Source of the DNA: Beijerinckia indica subsp. indica ATCC 9039
Lineage (GTDB): Bacteria; Pseudomonadota; Alphaproteobacteria; Rhizobiales; Beijerinckiaceae
Direction of reading: 5' to 3'
Length of the DNA: 64,000 bases
Assembly (NCBI RefSeq): GCF_000019845.1
Contig: NC_010581.1
Location: 186,001-250,000 of the forward strand
Both the position numbers and the translations under genes were made by a program. Position 1 is the stretch's first letter; the number at the start of each line of letters is the position of its first letter. The notes beneath the pieces are model-generated. The model made no database searches and was not told the DNA's origin. It was given only the letters and a program-made list of their open reading frames with translations. Positions 26,449 to 35,572 of this stretch are shown here, piece after piece.

Positions 26449-26574
26449 ATGGCTGTTCATGACCCATTTCTCGCCTCCCTCATGGCGCGTTCGGCGCTTC
26501 AGCGGCTGGCGGTTGCCCTTGGCATTGTCGCCTGTCTTTGGCTCGCCATTCTTTGGGCGGTTTCGCTCCCATGA
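26449..26574 (+). CDS. 41-residue membrane protein at the head of the metal-transporter operon
   Basis: This small ORF starts ATG at 26449 and its TGA (26572-26574) overlaps the ATG of the ABC ATPase gene. The product begins MAVHDPFLASLMARSALQR and ends with a single hydrophobic helix LAVALGIVACLWLAILWAVS and LP, giving one membrane-spanning segment with a short basic N-terminus inside. An AAGGA lies 12 bases upstream of the ATG. The overlap suggests translational coupling, since the ATPase gene itself has no visible ribosome binding site. I do not recognise a named family. It could be a small transporter subunit or simply a leader peptide that delivers ribosomes to the ATPase start. Confidence 0.6.
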   Translation: MAVHDPFLASLMARSALQRLAVALGIVACLWLAILWAVSLP

Positions 26575-27314
26575 ACACTTTGAACCCTGCCATCACCTTG
26601 CGCAATGTCACGGTGGCCTATGACCGGCATCCGGCGGTGCATCATGTCAGCGGCTGTTTCGCGCCGGGCAGCCTCACGGCTTTGGCCGGCCCCAATGGCG
26701 CCGGCAAATCCACCTTGCTCAAGGCCATCATGGAGGAGCTGCCGCTGGCCGAGGGCTCGATCGACCGGGGTGGGCTGAGTGTCCGCGATTTCGGCTATCT
26801 GCCGCAGGCCGCCGAAATCGATCGTCATTTTCCGCTTTCGGTCGCCGACACGGTCATGCTCGGTGCCTGGCGCGAGATGGGTGCGTTCGGCGGTGCCACG
26901 CGGGCCTGCGCCCAACGCGCCCGCAAAGCCTTGCTGAATGTTGGGCTTGAAGGGTTCGAGGCGCGTCCTATTGGTTCCCTGTCGGCCGGCCAGTTCCAGC
27001 GCGTGCTCTTCGCGCGGCTGCTTTTGCAGGACGCCAGGGTCATGATTCTCGATGAGCCTTTCACGGCGATCGATGCGCGCACTACCGCGGATCTGTTGGC
27101 GATCATCCGGGATTGGCATCGCGATGGCCGTACGGTCATCGCCGTCCTGCATGATTTCGATCAGGTGCGAAGCACGTTTCCCGAGACTTTGCTGCTCGCC
27201 CGCGAGGCCGTGGATTGGGGCCCGACCGAAAAAGCCTTGTCCGCGGCCAATCTCGTGCGCGCCCGCGCCATGGCTGAACATTGGGACGAGAACGCCCCGC
27301 ATTGCGCGGCGTGA
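26571..27314 (+). CDS. znuC: Zinc/manganese ABC transporter ATPase
   Basis: The 247-residue ATPase has Walker A GPNGAGKSTLLKAI near residue 42, signature LSAGQFQRVLFARLLL, Walker B VMILDEPFTAID, and the switch histidine in AVLHDFDQV. Overall it matches the metal-ion (ZnuC/MntB) subfamily. The ATG at 26571 overlaps the stop of the preceding 41-residue ORF by ATGA. The C-terminal tail is longer than in E. coli ZnuC. It is followed 8 bases later by the permease, then by the binding protein, with an upstream Zur-like box; import of zinc is the preferred reading and manganese the alternative. Confidence 0.9.
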   Translation: MNTLNPAITLRNVTVAYDRHPAVHHVSGCFAPGSLTALAGPNGAGKSTLLKAIMEELPLAEGSIDRGGLSVRDFGYLPQAAEIDRHFPLSVADTVMLGAWREMGAFGGATRACAQRARKALLNVGLEGFEARPIGSLSAGQFQRVLFARLLLQDARVMILDEPFTAIDARTTADLLAIIRDWHRDGRTVIAVLHDFDQVRSTFPETLLLAREAVDWGPTEKALSAANLVRARAMAEHWDENAPHCAA

Positions 27315-27322
27315 GGACCGGC

Positions 27323-28195
27323 ATGAGTTTCTTTTCTCTCTTCATCGCGCCTTTCGCCGATTATGGCTTCATGCGCCGCGCGCTCGTCGCCTCGGTCGCG
27401 CTGGGGCTCGGCTCTGGGCCTGTTGGCGTCCTGCTCATGTTGCGCCGGATGAGCCTCGTCGGCGATGCCATGAGCCATGCGGTGCTGCCAGGAGCGGCGA
27501 TCGGCTTTTTAATCGCCGGTGGCCTGTCTCTACCGGCCATGGGGCTCGGTGGCTTGATCGCCGGCTTGAGTGTCGCGCTGCTGTCCGGCCTTGTGAGCCG
27601 CACCACCGCTCTGCGGGAGGATGCGAGCTTTGCCAGTTTCTATCTGACCTCGCTGGCGCTCGGCGTTCTCATCGTCTCGCTGCGTGGCTCGAATATCGAT
27701 CTTCTGCATGTGCTCTTCGGCACGATCCTGGCGATCGACGCCACTGCCCTTTATCTCGTCGGCTCCATAGCTTCCTTCACGCTCATCACTCTGGCGATCG
27801 TTTATCGGCCGCTGGTCGCCGAATGTTTCGATCCAGGTTTCATGCGTTCGGTCAGTGGCATGGGGTCCTTCTATCATCTTTTGTTTCTGTTTCTCGTCGT
27901 CCTCAATCTTGTCGCCGGCTTTCAGGCGCTCGGCACCTTGATGTCGGTCGGCATGATGATGCTGCCCGCTGCCGTGGCGCAGCTCTGGGCGAGGAGCTTG
28001 CCAGCTATGATCGCGATTGCCGCCAGCATGGCGGCCTTTTCGGGGTTTGTCGGGCTCATCATCTCCTATCATCTGGGGTTTGCCTCGGGGCCGACGATCA
28101 TTCTGACGAGCGGCTTTATCTATGGCCTTTCGCTGTTGCTTGGTCCCGAAGGCGCCGTGCGGCGCTATCTTCCTTCCCTGCATCTGACAGGTTGA
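27323..28195 (+). CDS. znuB: Zinc/manganese ABC transporter permease
   Basis: The 290-residue protein is an ABC-3 family permease with about eight hydrophobic segments. SLVGDAMSHAVLPGAAIGFLI near residue 40, with its aspartate and histidine, and the MSVGMMMLPAAVAQLWA stretch are diagnostic of ZnuB/MntC-type metal permeases. The ATG at 27323 follows GAGGA. The stop TGA overlaps the first possible ATG of the binding-protein gene, so the operon is tightly coupled. It acts in the inner membrane with the ATPase encoded upstream. Confidence 0.92.
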   Translation: MSFFSLFIAPFADYGFMRRALVASVALGLGSGPVGVLLMLRRMSLVGDAMSHAVLPGAAIGFLIAGGLSLPAMGLGGLIAGLSVALLSGLVSRTTALREDASFASFYLTSLALGVLIVSLRGSNIDLLHVLFGTILAIDATALYLVGSIASFTLITLAIVYRPLVAECFDPGFMRSVSGMGSFYHLLFLFLVVLNLVAGFQALGTLMSVGMMMLPAAVAQLWARSLPAMIAIAASMAAFSGFVGLIISYHLGFASGPTIILTSGFIYGLSLLLGPEGAVRRYLPSLHLTG

Positions 28196-28200
28196 TGATC

Positions 28201-29106
28201 ATGAGACGACATTTCTCGCGCGCTGGCCTGTTGTGTGCGCTGGCTTTGGTGAGCGGCTTTGCGCCTGGCGTGTCGTCGGCGCATGCGAAAACCTTGCGCG
28301 CGGTCGCCAGTTTCACCATTCTCGCCGATGTCGTGAAACAAGTTGGGGGGGATCAAGTCACGGTCGAAAGTCTCGTGCCGCCGAATGGTGATCCGCATGA
28401 ATTTGAACCCTCGCCCGACAATGCTCGTGCGCTCAAGGGCGCCGATATTACTTTCATCAGCGGCGAGGGCCTGGAAAACTGGTTCCAGCGGCTGGTGAAA
28501 GCGTCAGGATATAAGGGTGCGGCGATTGTCGTCTCGAACGGAATCAAGACCTTTACCATGGAGGAGGGCGGTGAGCGCGTCACCGATCCGCATGTGTGGA
28601 ACAGCGCGGCCAATGTCGTGACCTGGGTTGATAATATCGAAAAAGCCTTGATTGCGGCCGACCCGGAGGACACGCAGGCCTTCCATGACAATGCCAACCG
28701 CTACCGCAAGGATTTGCGGGAGCTTGACGCCTATGCGCATGCGCGGATCGATGCCGTGCCGCAGGAGAAACGCAAGATTCTGACGAGCCATGACGCCTTC
28801 GGCTATTTTGCCAAGGACTATGGCGTGACCTTTTTGTCACCGCTCGGATTTTCGACGGAAACGGAAGCCTCGGCGGCGACCGTCGCCAAATTGATTGACC
28901 AGATCCGCAAGGAAAAGGTGAAGGTCTATTTCATCGAAAATTCGAATGATCCACGCCTCGTGAAGCAAATCGGCGATGCCACCGGCGCACGGCCTGGTGG
29001 TACGCTCTATGTCGAATCGCTCTCGCCGCCCGATGGCAAGGCGCCGACCTATCTCGACATGTTTCGCAACAATGTAAATGAAATTGCCGGCGCCCTTTCC
29101 CAATAG
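28201..29106 (+). CDS. znuA: Zinc/manganese ABC transporter binding protein
   Basis: The 301-residue periplasmic protein is of the cluster A-I (TroA/PsaA/ZnuA) type. A signal peptide ends near SSAHAKT. Metal ligands are expected in NGDPHEFEPSPD, DPHVWNSAANV, TSHDAFGYFAKDYG and ENSNDPRLVKQ. It lacks the long His/Asp-rich loop of E. coli ZnuA, so metal choice cannot be decided from the protein; the Zur-like operator favours zinc. The ATG at 28201 is favoured by spacing from ACAGG; an in-frame ATG at 28195, overlapping the permease stop, is also possible. It is the last gene of the operon. Confidence 0.92.
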   Translation: MRRHFSRAGLLCALALVSGFAPGVSSAHAKTLRAVASFTILADVVKQVGGDQVTVESLVPPNGDPHEFEPSPDNARALKGADITFISGEGLENWFQRLVKASGYKGAAIVVSNGIKTFTMEEGGERVTDPHVWNSAANVVTWVDNIEKALIAADPEDTQAFHDNANRYRKDLRELDAYAHARIDAVPQEKRKILTSHDAFGYFAKDYGVTFLSPLGFSTETEASAATVAKLIDQIRKEKVKVYFIENSNDPRLVKQIGDATGARPGGTLYVESLSPPDGKAPTYLDMFRNNVNEIAGALSQ

Positions 29107-29276
29107 GCTCGTCATCGCTCAAAGCTTTGCCCAAGCCGAAGTTTTGAGGGAAATGCAGAGCATTGTTTTTGTATGCTTGGCATCGGCCCGTTGATGTGAC
29201 AACATCAATACTTATCCAAAGGTATCGGAATGTCCCTTGGACGACTCTGGAATGAACGCCCGACAACGGCAACCAC

Positions 29277-30266
29277 CTAAATGAACTTCATCTGCCGCAT
29301 CCAGTGTTCAGCCATGGAGGGCCATTCTACCGTCTGTGTTCCCGGGGAGCCGAGCCCGAACCCATGTCCTCCCGTAGGGAAAAGATGACGTGCCACAGCA
29401 ACGCCTTTGCGCTGACAGGCAGCTTCGAGAATAGCAGTATGAGCCGGATTGGAGATGGGATCATCAGACGCTTGAACAAGAAAGAACGGCGCATCGTCAC
29501 GGCGCACGTATGTCTGAACCGACCATTCCGACGCTTCATGTCGCTTAGGATCTGGGCCGAGCAAAATGCGGCACGTTTGTGTATCCTGATAGGGAGGCTC
29601 TAATGTAACAATCGGATAGATCAGCAGATTCAATGCTGATTCATCGGAAATATTGTCAAACGCATCCATCGGAGGATAGCACGACCAGTCTGGGCGGGTG
29701 GCGCGCATTCCAAGTAAGTGAGCACCTGCAGAGAAGCCGAGTACGCCCAAGCGTGACGGATCGATCCCGAAGGAACTGGACCGGCCACGAATGAGACGTA
29801 GAGCTCGTTGAGCGTCCTGGAAAGGAGCGATACGCCCAGCCCCCCAGCCTTCTTCCGGAAGACGATAAGCGAGTATGAAGGCTGTTATACCAAGGCTGTT
29901 CAACCATTCGGCTGCTGGAACAGCTTCCTTACCCATTTGGATATGATGGTATCCTCCACCCGCGGCTATAAGTATTGCGGCGCCATTGGGAACAGCGGGG
30001 CGGTACAGGCTGATCGTGGGAACCGAGACGTTGGTCAGTGTACCCTTGTAATTTAAGGCTTCCGGCCCTGCTGGACCTCCGCCACCAGGAGGCGAGCCCT
30101 CCCAGAGAGGAATATGTTCTTCAACTGCGAGCTGATCCCGTCTACTTACCCGCTGCGTCCATTGTGAGTGGTCTTGCTGAAAACCATAATATGGCGCGGC
30201 ATATGCTGAAAATGCACATAGTCCGGTTACCGAAAGCCCTGCAGTCAAGATGTGTCTTCTATTCAT
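29277..30266 (-). CDS. Secreted alpha/beta-hydrolase, acetyl-esterase-like
   Basis: The 329-residue hydrolase has a signal peptide (about residues 1-23, ending SAYAAP). The fold signatures are AAGGGYHHIQMGKEA (oxyanion region), nucleophile elbow GFSAGAHL, aspartate in QASDDPISN and histidine in PTGGHGFGLGS. This layout matches BD-FAE/acetyl-xylan-esterase-like proteins that de-acetylate polysaccharides. The gene lies in an AT-richer block together with an IS110 remnant, and its codon composition looks less GC-biased than the genes to the left. Its natural substrate is not known. Confidence 0.85.
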   Translation of the reverse strand: MNRRHILTAGLSVTGLCAFSAYAAPYYGFQQDHSQWTQRVSRRDQLAVEEHIPLWEGSPPGGGGPAGPEALNYKGTLTNVSVPTISLYRPAVPNGAAILIAAGGGYHHIQMGKEAVPAAEWLNSLGITAFILAYRLPEEGWGAGRIAPFQDAQRALRLIRGRSSSFGIDPSRLGVLGFSAGAHLLGMRATRPDWSCYPPMDAFDNISDESALNLLIYPIVTLEPPYQDTQTCRILLGPDPKRHEASEWSVQTYVRRDDAPFFLVQASDDPISNPAHTAILEAACQRKGVAVARHLFPTGGHGFGLGSPGTQTVEWPSMAEHWMRQMKFI

Positions 30267-30373
30267 ATTTCCTCCCTCATTGTTGCTTTATATTTATACT
30301 TAGAATGAATACCTTATGGCGTGTCGTCAGTTAGGCACGATCCAACCTGTACTTGTATATTGAGCGATGATAT

Positions 30374-30570
30374 GACGAAGGGTTTGACATAGGCCGGCGT
30401 AATCAATCGGGCTTCATGGCTAAACGTGCCGATCTCGCACCCCGGCAATGGGTGCCACCGTAAGCCTCCATGGTCACCATGTGCAGTGGCTGACTGGCGA
30501 AGAACTTCAGCTCCTGGGCGCGGCACTGTTTCTTTCGAAACAGAACCTTGCCGGAGCTTTCCGCTGCATG
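30374..30570 (-). pseudogene. IS110-family transposase remnant
   Basis: The minus strand encodes SGKVLFRKKQCRAQELKFF followed by HMVTMEAYGGTHCR, then, after a frameshift, EIGTFSHEARLITPAYVKPF. In order these correspond to the N-terminal DEDD-type transposase domain of IS110 elements (GKVxxRKKL, MEACxxAHHWxRE, LGHxVRLIPPAYVKPFVK). It stops abruptly after KPFV, has no intact start, and the rest of the transposase is missing. It occupies the 412-base gap between the esterase and dctA; no ends of an intact element were found. Confidence 0.8.
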
Positions 30571-30678
30571 CACCTAAAAAATGTTTCAGCATGATTGATT
30601 GACACCAACTGACATTGCCGCGTCACGGACAGAGCCGTGCGGTGTTCTGGCCAGAGTTACCGGACATTTTTTGCATGG

Positions 30679-31983
30679 TTAGATGATCGTGGTGTCAGTC
30701 ACACCTTTCAAAGCCTGTTTGAGGCGACTGTCATCGAGTTCACCTTCCCATCGGGCGACTACGATCGTCGCAACCGAATTGCCGATGAGATTCGTAAGGG
30801 CTCGGCATTCCGACATGAACCGGTCAATGCCAAGGATGAGAGCCATACCGGCAACAGGAACGGCCGGAACCACCGATAGTGTCGCCGCCAATGTAATGAA
30901 GCCAGCTCCGGTAATACCCGCGGCGCCTTTCGAGCTCAACATAGCAACGAGTAAAAGCAAAAGCTGATCCCATAGGCTGAGATGTATGCCAGTCGCCTGC
31001 GCTATAAAGAGTGCGGCTAATGTCATATAAATGTTAGTTCCATCAAGATTGAACGAATATCCCAATGGGATAACGAGCCCAACGACGGATTTGCTGCAAC
31101 CAGCATACTCCATTTTCTCCATAAGAGTTGGGAGCGCCGCTTCCGAGGAGGAAGTGCCGAGCACAAGCAGCAGCTCTTCCTTGAGATAGCGCAGCAAGGC
31201 AATTATCGAGAAACCATTATAATATGCCACGATCCCAAGGATAACGGTTACGAACAATATTGCCGTCAGATAGAAAGTAGCTACAAGCATGGCCAAATTG
31301 GCAATTGAACCAACGCCGTATTTGCCAATTGTAAAGGCCATCGCACCAAAGGCCCCGATAGGCGCAGCTTTCATTAAGATGGAAACCAGACGGAACATGG
31401 CATGAGACAGCGCGTTCAAAACCACAATGACAGGATCGCCATGCTGTCCGACACTGGCTAAGGCAATACCAAATAAGACAGAGAAGAACAGAACCTGTAG
31501 AATATCACCTGAGGCCAGCGCGCTAATGGGCGTCGTTGGTACAATGTTAGTGAGAAAGCCTATGACGGTCTGATCGTGCGCCTTGATCGCATATTCATTG
31601 ACTGTTCTTGTATCGAGACTGGCTGGATCGATGTGAAGACCGGCGCCCGGCTGAAGTATGTTACCAACCAATAAGCCGATGAATAACGCAAAAGTTGAGA
31701 ATGTAAGGAAATACACCATTGCTTTTCCGGCGACCCTGCCAACCTTGGTGAGATCACGCATGCTGGCAATGCCGGTTGTAACCGTGAGAAAAATCACGGG
31801 TGCAATCACCATCTTTACGAGCTTGATGAAGACATCTCCAAGCGGCTTTAGGTTGGCGCCAAGATCCGGATAGAAGTGACCAATGAGGATACCTGCCGCA
31901 ATAGCAACAAGAACCTGCGCATAAAGGTGTAGGTATAGCTTTTGAGGCACGGCAACAGCCGGCGTCGTTGTGGCATGAGCCAT
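30679..31983 (-). CDS. dctA: C4-dicarboxylate transporter DctA
   Basis: The 434-residue DAACS-family symporter imports succinate, fumarate and malate with protons. The [17 protein letters not shown] hairpin motif, [18 protein letters not shown] and the [15 protein letters not shown] segment are diagnostic. About eight transmembrane helices plus two re-entrant loops are expected. The ATG at 31983 has a strong GGGAGGAA site. It is divergent from dctBD, and a sigma-54 promoter pointing at it is visible at 32085-32099, as in rhizobia where DctD activates dctA when dicarboxylates are present. In free-living or symbiotic nitrogen fixers this is the main carbon uptake system. Confidence 0.96.
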   Translation of the reverse strand: MAHATTTPAVAVPQKLYLHLYAQVLVAIAAGILIGHFYPDLGANLKPLGDVFIKLVKMVIAPVIFLTVTTGIASMRDLTKVGRVAGKAMVYFLTFSTFALFIGLLVGNILQPGAGLHIDPASLDTRTVNEYAIKAHDQTVIGFLTNIVPTTPISALASGDILQVLFFSVLFGIALASVGQHGDPVIVVLNALSHAMFRLVSILMKAAPIGAFGAMAFTIGKYGVGSIANLAMLVATFYLTAILFVTVILGIVAYYNGFSIIALLRYLKEELLLVLGTSSSEAALPTLMEKMEYAGCSKSVVGLVIPLGYSFNLDGTNIYMTLAALFIAQATGIHLSLWDQLLLLLVAMLSSKGAAGITGAGFITLAATLSVVPAVPVAGMALILGIDRFMSECRALTNLIGNSVATIVVARWEGELDDSRLKQALKGVTDTTII

Positions 31984-32084
31984 AGAGTTCCTCCCGTGGA
32001 CCGTCAGCACCTCACTTATGGGGCTGTACCTAACCACGGCCGTTTCATCAGATGCGGACATGGAAAATCGGTATTTGCGTTTGC

Positions 32085-32099
32085 GCAAATTGCAGACCA
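32085..32099 (-). promoter_or_regulatory. Sigma-54 promoter of dctA
   Basis: Read leftwards, TGGTCTGCAATTTGC has the invariant GG and GC dinucleotides with exactly ten bases between them, as in the -24/-12 consensus TGGCACG-N4-TTGC. Transcription would start about 90 bases before the dctA ATG. The adjacent DctB/DctD pair supports it. Confidence 0.75.
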
Positions 32100-32184
32100 T
32101 ATGCTGGGCGAGAGGAAAGAGTCCGTAAGTACTTGTTATAAAAATAATATTATAGGTATTAGGTCAAGCGCGCCTAGACAAATC

Positions 32185-32200
32185 GTGCGGAATTACGCAC
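32185..32200. promoter_or_regulatory. Candidate DctD upstream activator site
   Basis: GTGCGGAATTACGCAC is a 16-bp inverted repeat (GTGCG/CGCAC arms) about 90 bases upstream of the dctA sigma-54 promoter, where an enhancer-binding protein would act. Assignment to DctD is inferred from position. Confidence 0.5.
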
Positions 32201-32279
32201 AAATAGAAAAAGACGATGCGGAGAATTACACAGATAATCGGGATCTAAAATTTTGGGGCTAGCTTGGATTAGGCAGAGC

Positions 32280-34094
32280 ATGGGCATTGCGCGATGGCAC
32301 TCGATGCCTTGCCGCTTGCTGCTGTTCGCGCTAGCCGCCATTTTGATCCTCGGATTTGACGGCGCCGCCCGCTATGTGGCTCAGCGATCCGTGCTCTCGG
32401 AACTCGGCGCAGCGGCGAAAATCGCGGCGAGCCTCCGAGTCGCTATGTTGCGCAATGAAATTGAAAAGCAGCGCACACTTCCCATCGTGCTGGCACAAGA
32501 TCCGGATGTTCGGGCAACGCTCGAAAGAGGCGGATCTGTCCGCCTTGCTGCCCTAAACGCCAAGCTTGAGGCATTGGCTGCCGCCACTCGTGCTGGCGCA
32601 ATTTACCTCCTGGATGCTAACGGCATCGCGATCGCCGCGAGCAATTATCGTATGCCCACCAGTTTCGTCGGGACCAATTATGCGTTCCGCCCTTATTTCA
32701 AAAGGACCCTGGAGGAAGGAAGTGCCGAGCATTTTGCCTTTGGTACCGTTAGTCATAAACCAGGGCTCTACCTGACACAACGGTTGGACGGTCCAACCGG
32801 GCCGCTTGGTATGCTGATTGTGAAAGCGGAATTCGACGCGGTCGAGGCTGAATGGCGGCACGGCACGGCGCCTACTTTCGTCAGCGACGAGCGTGGCATC
32901 ATTCTGGTGACAAGTGAACCGTCTTGGCGTTTTCGCACAAAGACGCCGATCCCGGTCGAGCGTCGCGCCGAAATCCTGGCCAATCTGCAATTTGGTGATG
33001 CTAAACTCGACCTTCTCCCACTACACACCAACACTGGAAGTATAGGTCTCGTGGAAGCGACATTGCCTGGTGAATACAGGCCTCGCTACTTCGTTGAAGG
33101 GGGCAGCAAGGTTTCTTCGATTGACTGGACGCTCCACGTTTTGACGCCGACAGAGACCACGATGAAACTAACGGTCACGGCTTGGCGCTCCCTAACCTTG
33201 CTTTTAGTCACCGTAGCGCTTGGGGTGGTGGGATTATGGTTGTCTCGACAGCATCGCTTGGTCGAGGAAAGGAAACAGCACGCGACGGCGCGCCGGGAGC
33301 TCGAGAATATGGTTGAACACCGTACCAAGGAGCTTCGCCACATCAATGAACGTTTGACTGCTGAAGTCGAGAAACGCGAACATGCGCAAATAGCTGTACA
33401 TAATCTGCAGGACGAATTGGTTCAGGCAAGTAAGCTTGCCGTTCTCGGTCAGATCGCAGCAAGCGTAGCTCATGAAGTCAATCAACCAGTCGCCGCGATT
33501 CGGACCTTCGCCGAGAATTCACAAGTTCTTCTCATTCGAGGTGATACAGGCACTGCAAGAATCAATCTCTCGACGATTGCAGGTCTGACAGAACGCATCG
33601 GCACTATCATGGATGAACTTCGTGCTTTCTCACGCAAAACAACAAGTGAGAAGGAACCCATCTCCCTGCGGGAGACCATCGACGGAGCGCTTCTTCTGGT
33701 CGGACATCGTCTCAAGCAGCAGACAATTAATTTATTCGTCGATCTGGCAGATGCGGATATTGTGGTGGCGGCAGAGCGTATCCGACTCGAACAAGTTTTT
33801 GTAAACTTATTGCAGAACGCCATCGAGGCTGTGTCCAATCAGCCCGATGGATCCATCCAGATCTTGGCCCGACCAACGGCGGAAAACGTTATCGTGACGA
33901 TCGCCGACAATGGGCCAGGCTTTCCCGATGCCGTCATGACTGCTCTTTTCATGCCCTTCACGACCACTAAGCCAGATGGAGTTGGGCTCGGACTCCTGAT
34001 TTCCCACGACATCCTTAATGAGTTCAACGGTACGCTCGCTGTGGAAAATTGTGACGGCGCCACGTTGACCATTACCCTACCGAGAGTCAATTGA
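32280..34094 (+). CDS. dctB: C4-dicarboxylate sensor histidine kinase DctB
   Basis: The 604-residue membrane kinase senses periplasmic dicarboxylates. A first membrane helix lies at about residues 11-27, a periplasmic double-PAS/Cache domain follows to about 300, then a second helix and a coiled coil. The phosphorylated histidine is in [14 protein letters not shown] near residue 396; the N box [10 protein letters not shown] is near 508 and the G box DNGPGFP near 541. The ATG at 32280 gives the usual short cytoplasmic N-terminus; the AGGCAGAG site is modest. It overlaps dctD by one base at TGATG, so kinase and regulator are made together and drive dctA. Confidence 0.94.
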   Translation: MGIARWHSMPCRLLLFALAAILILGFDGAARYVAQRSVLSELGAAAKIAASLRVAMLRNEIEKQRTLPIVLAQDPDVRATLERGGSVRLAALNAKLEALAAATRAGAIYLLDANGIAIAASNYRMPTSFVGTNYAFRPYFKRTLEEGSAEHFAFGTVSHKPGLYLTQRLDGPTGPLGMLIVKAEFDAVEAEWRHGTAPTFVSDERGIILVTSEPSWRFRTKTPIPVERRAEILANLQFGDAKLDLLPLHTNTGSIGLVEATLPGEYRPRYFVEGGSKVSSIDWTLHVLTPTETTMKLTVTAWRSLTLLLVTVALGVVGLWLSRQHRLVEERKQHATARRELENMVEHRTKELRHINERLTAEVEKREHAQIAVHNLQDELVQASKLAVLGQIAASVAHEVNQPVAAIRTFAENSQVLLIRGDTGTARINLSTIAGLTERIGTIMDELRAFSRKTTSEKEPISLRETIDGALLLVGHRLKQQTINLFVDLADADIVVAAERIRLEQVFVNLLQNAIEAVSNQPDGSIQILARPTAENVIVTIADNGPGFPDAVMTALFMPFTTTKPDGVGLGLLISHDILNEFNGTLAVENCDGATLTITLPRVN

Positions 34095-35434
34095 TGGATG
34101 TAGCCTTTATTGATGATGATGAGATACTGTGCGCGGCCAATGTTCAAGCCCTTGTTCTGGCAGGGCTTGATGTCGTGACATATCATTCTGCCATGGCCGC
34201 GCTTGACGAACTTAACTCTGAGTTCACAGGCGTAGTGGTTAGCGATATCCGTATGCCAGGCATTGATGGCCTGCAATTTTTCAAATATCTTAAGAAAATC
34301 GACCCGGATCTTCCCGTCATCCTCATCACGGGTCATGGTGATATCTCTATGGCCGTCGACGCTCTGCGCGATGGAGTTTATGACTTTATCTCCAAGCCTT
34401 ATACATTCGACCGTCTCCTCGGAAGTATTCGGCATGCACTGGAAAGCCGTCGACTTGTGCTAGAGAACCGGAGACTCAAACGACAAATAGAAGCCTCTGC
34501 GATCAATCTTCCATTGCTTGGAAGCTCGCCTGCGATGGAACGACTCAGACAAACGTTGCATCAGCTTGCGGATGCTGATGTTGACGTTCTCATCGAAGGA
34601 GAAACCGGCACTGGAAAAGAAGTCGTCGCGAATACTTTGCATCAATGGAGTCACCGCTCCAATCGGCCCTTTGTCGCGTTGAACTGTGGTGCGTTGCCAG
34701 AAAGTGTGATCGAGAGCGAGCTATTCGGACACGAAGCAGGTGCCTTTACCGGTGCCGTGAAAAAGCGGGTGGGACGTATTGAGCATGCCCATGGGGGTAC
34801 ACTTTTCCTTGATGAAATTGAGTCAATGCCACCTGTCCTGCAAGTCAAGTTATTGCGGGTGCTTGAAACGCGTGAAATTGCTCCTCTTGGAACGAACAAT
34901 ATCCGTCACGTCGATATACGTGTAGTAGCAGCATCTAAGACCGACCTACGAACGCTCGTCGAACGCAATTCCTTTCGTGAAGATCTCTATTATCGTCTTC
35001 ATGTTGCTTACATACACATTCCACCACTCAGAGAGCGTAAGGCCGATGTGTCACTTCTATTCGGTTATTTCCTGGCAAATGCGGCCAAGCGTTTCCGGCG
35101 CTCGCCTGTCGCGATCACCGAAATGGTACGGCATCATCTGAATTCCTATGATTGGCCGGGCAATGTTCGCGAACTCGTTCACTATGCTGAACGCGTAGCT
35201 CTTGGTCTCGTGGAAGAGCAAAAGCAGGTCTCAGCAGAACCTGAGGCGACGCTACGGGAACGAATGGATGCCTTTGAAGCAGATCAAATCCGCGCGGCCT
35301 TGGCTGCAAACAGCGGAGATATACAGGAAACAGTCAAGTCTCTCGGTATCGCCCGTAAGACCCTCTACGACAAATTGCACCGATATAGCATCGACCAGAC
35401 TATTTTCAGAGGTACTCATACCAAGTCTCTTTGA
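34094..35434 (+). CDS. dctD: Sigma-54 response regulator DctD
   Basis: The 446-residue enhancer-binding protein has a receiver domain (phosphoacceptor Asp near residue 51 in VVSDIRMPG), a central AAA+ domain with Walker A GETGTGKE near 170 and the sigma-54-contacting GAFTGA near 217, and a Fis-type helix-turn-helix at the C-terminus ([18 protein letters not shown]). It hydrolyses ATP to open the sigma-54 promoter of dctA. The start ATG at 34094 overlaps the dctB stop. A weak hairpin with six T follows the gene at 35450-35470. Confidence 0.95.
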   Translation: MDVAFIDDDEILCAANVQALVLAGLDVVTYHSAMAALDELNSEFTGVVVSDIRMPGIDGLQFFKYLKKIDPDLPVILITGHGDISMAVDALRDGVYDFISKPYTFDRLLGSIRHALESRRLVLENRRLKRQIEASAINLPLLGSSPAMERLRQTLHQLADADVDVLIEGETGTGKEVVANTLHQWSHRSNRPFVALNCGALPESVIESELFGHEAGAFTGAVKKRVGRIEHAHGGTLFLDEIESMPPVLQVKLLRVLETREIAPLGTNNIRHVDIRVVAASKTDLRTLVERNSFREDLYYRLHVAYIHIPPLRERKADVSLLFGYFLANAAKRFRRSPVAITEMVRHHLNSYDWPGNVRELVHYAERVALGLVEEQKQVSAEPEATLRERMDAFEADQIRAALAANSGDIQETVKSLGIARKTLYDKLHRYSIDQTIFRGTHTKSL

Positions 35435-35449
35435 TTATAATGCATGTGA

Positions 35450-35470
35450 GGCGGTAGCTGCCTGTTTTTT
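35450..35470 (+). terminator. Weak terminator after dctD
   Basis: GGCGGTAGCTGCC can form a five-pair hairpin, and TTTTTT follows two bases later. The stem contains one G-T pair. Confidence 0.5.
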
Positions 35471-35572
35471 GCGTTAAACAATCAAAACATCCCAGGTTAA
35501 TGGCGGCGTCATAGTTAACGCATCAGTCAAATTGTTGATATAACTATTATCGATGTTGGGAGGTAATTGACT

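Noticed and set aside
27052-28194. Long in-frame extension upstream of the metal-binding protein, which would give a 684-residue fusion
   Set aside because: The extension overlaps the ATPase and permease genes out of frame and is Arg/Cys-rich; the signal peptide at 28201 marks the real start.
29192-29209. TTGATGT/ACATCAA inverted repeat after the metal-binding protein gene, considered as a terminator
   Set aside because: Only seven pairs, AT-rich and with no T-run, so too weak to call.
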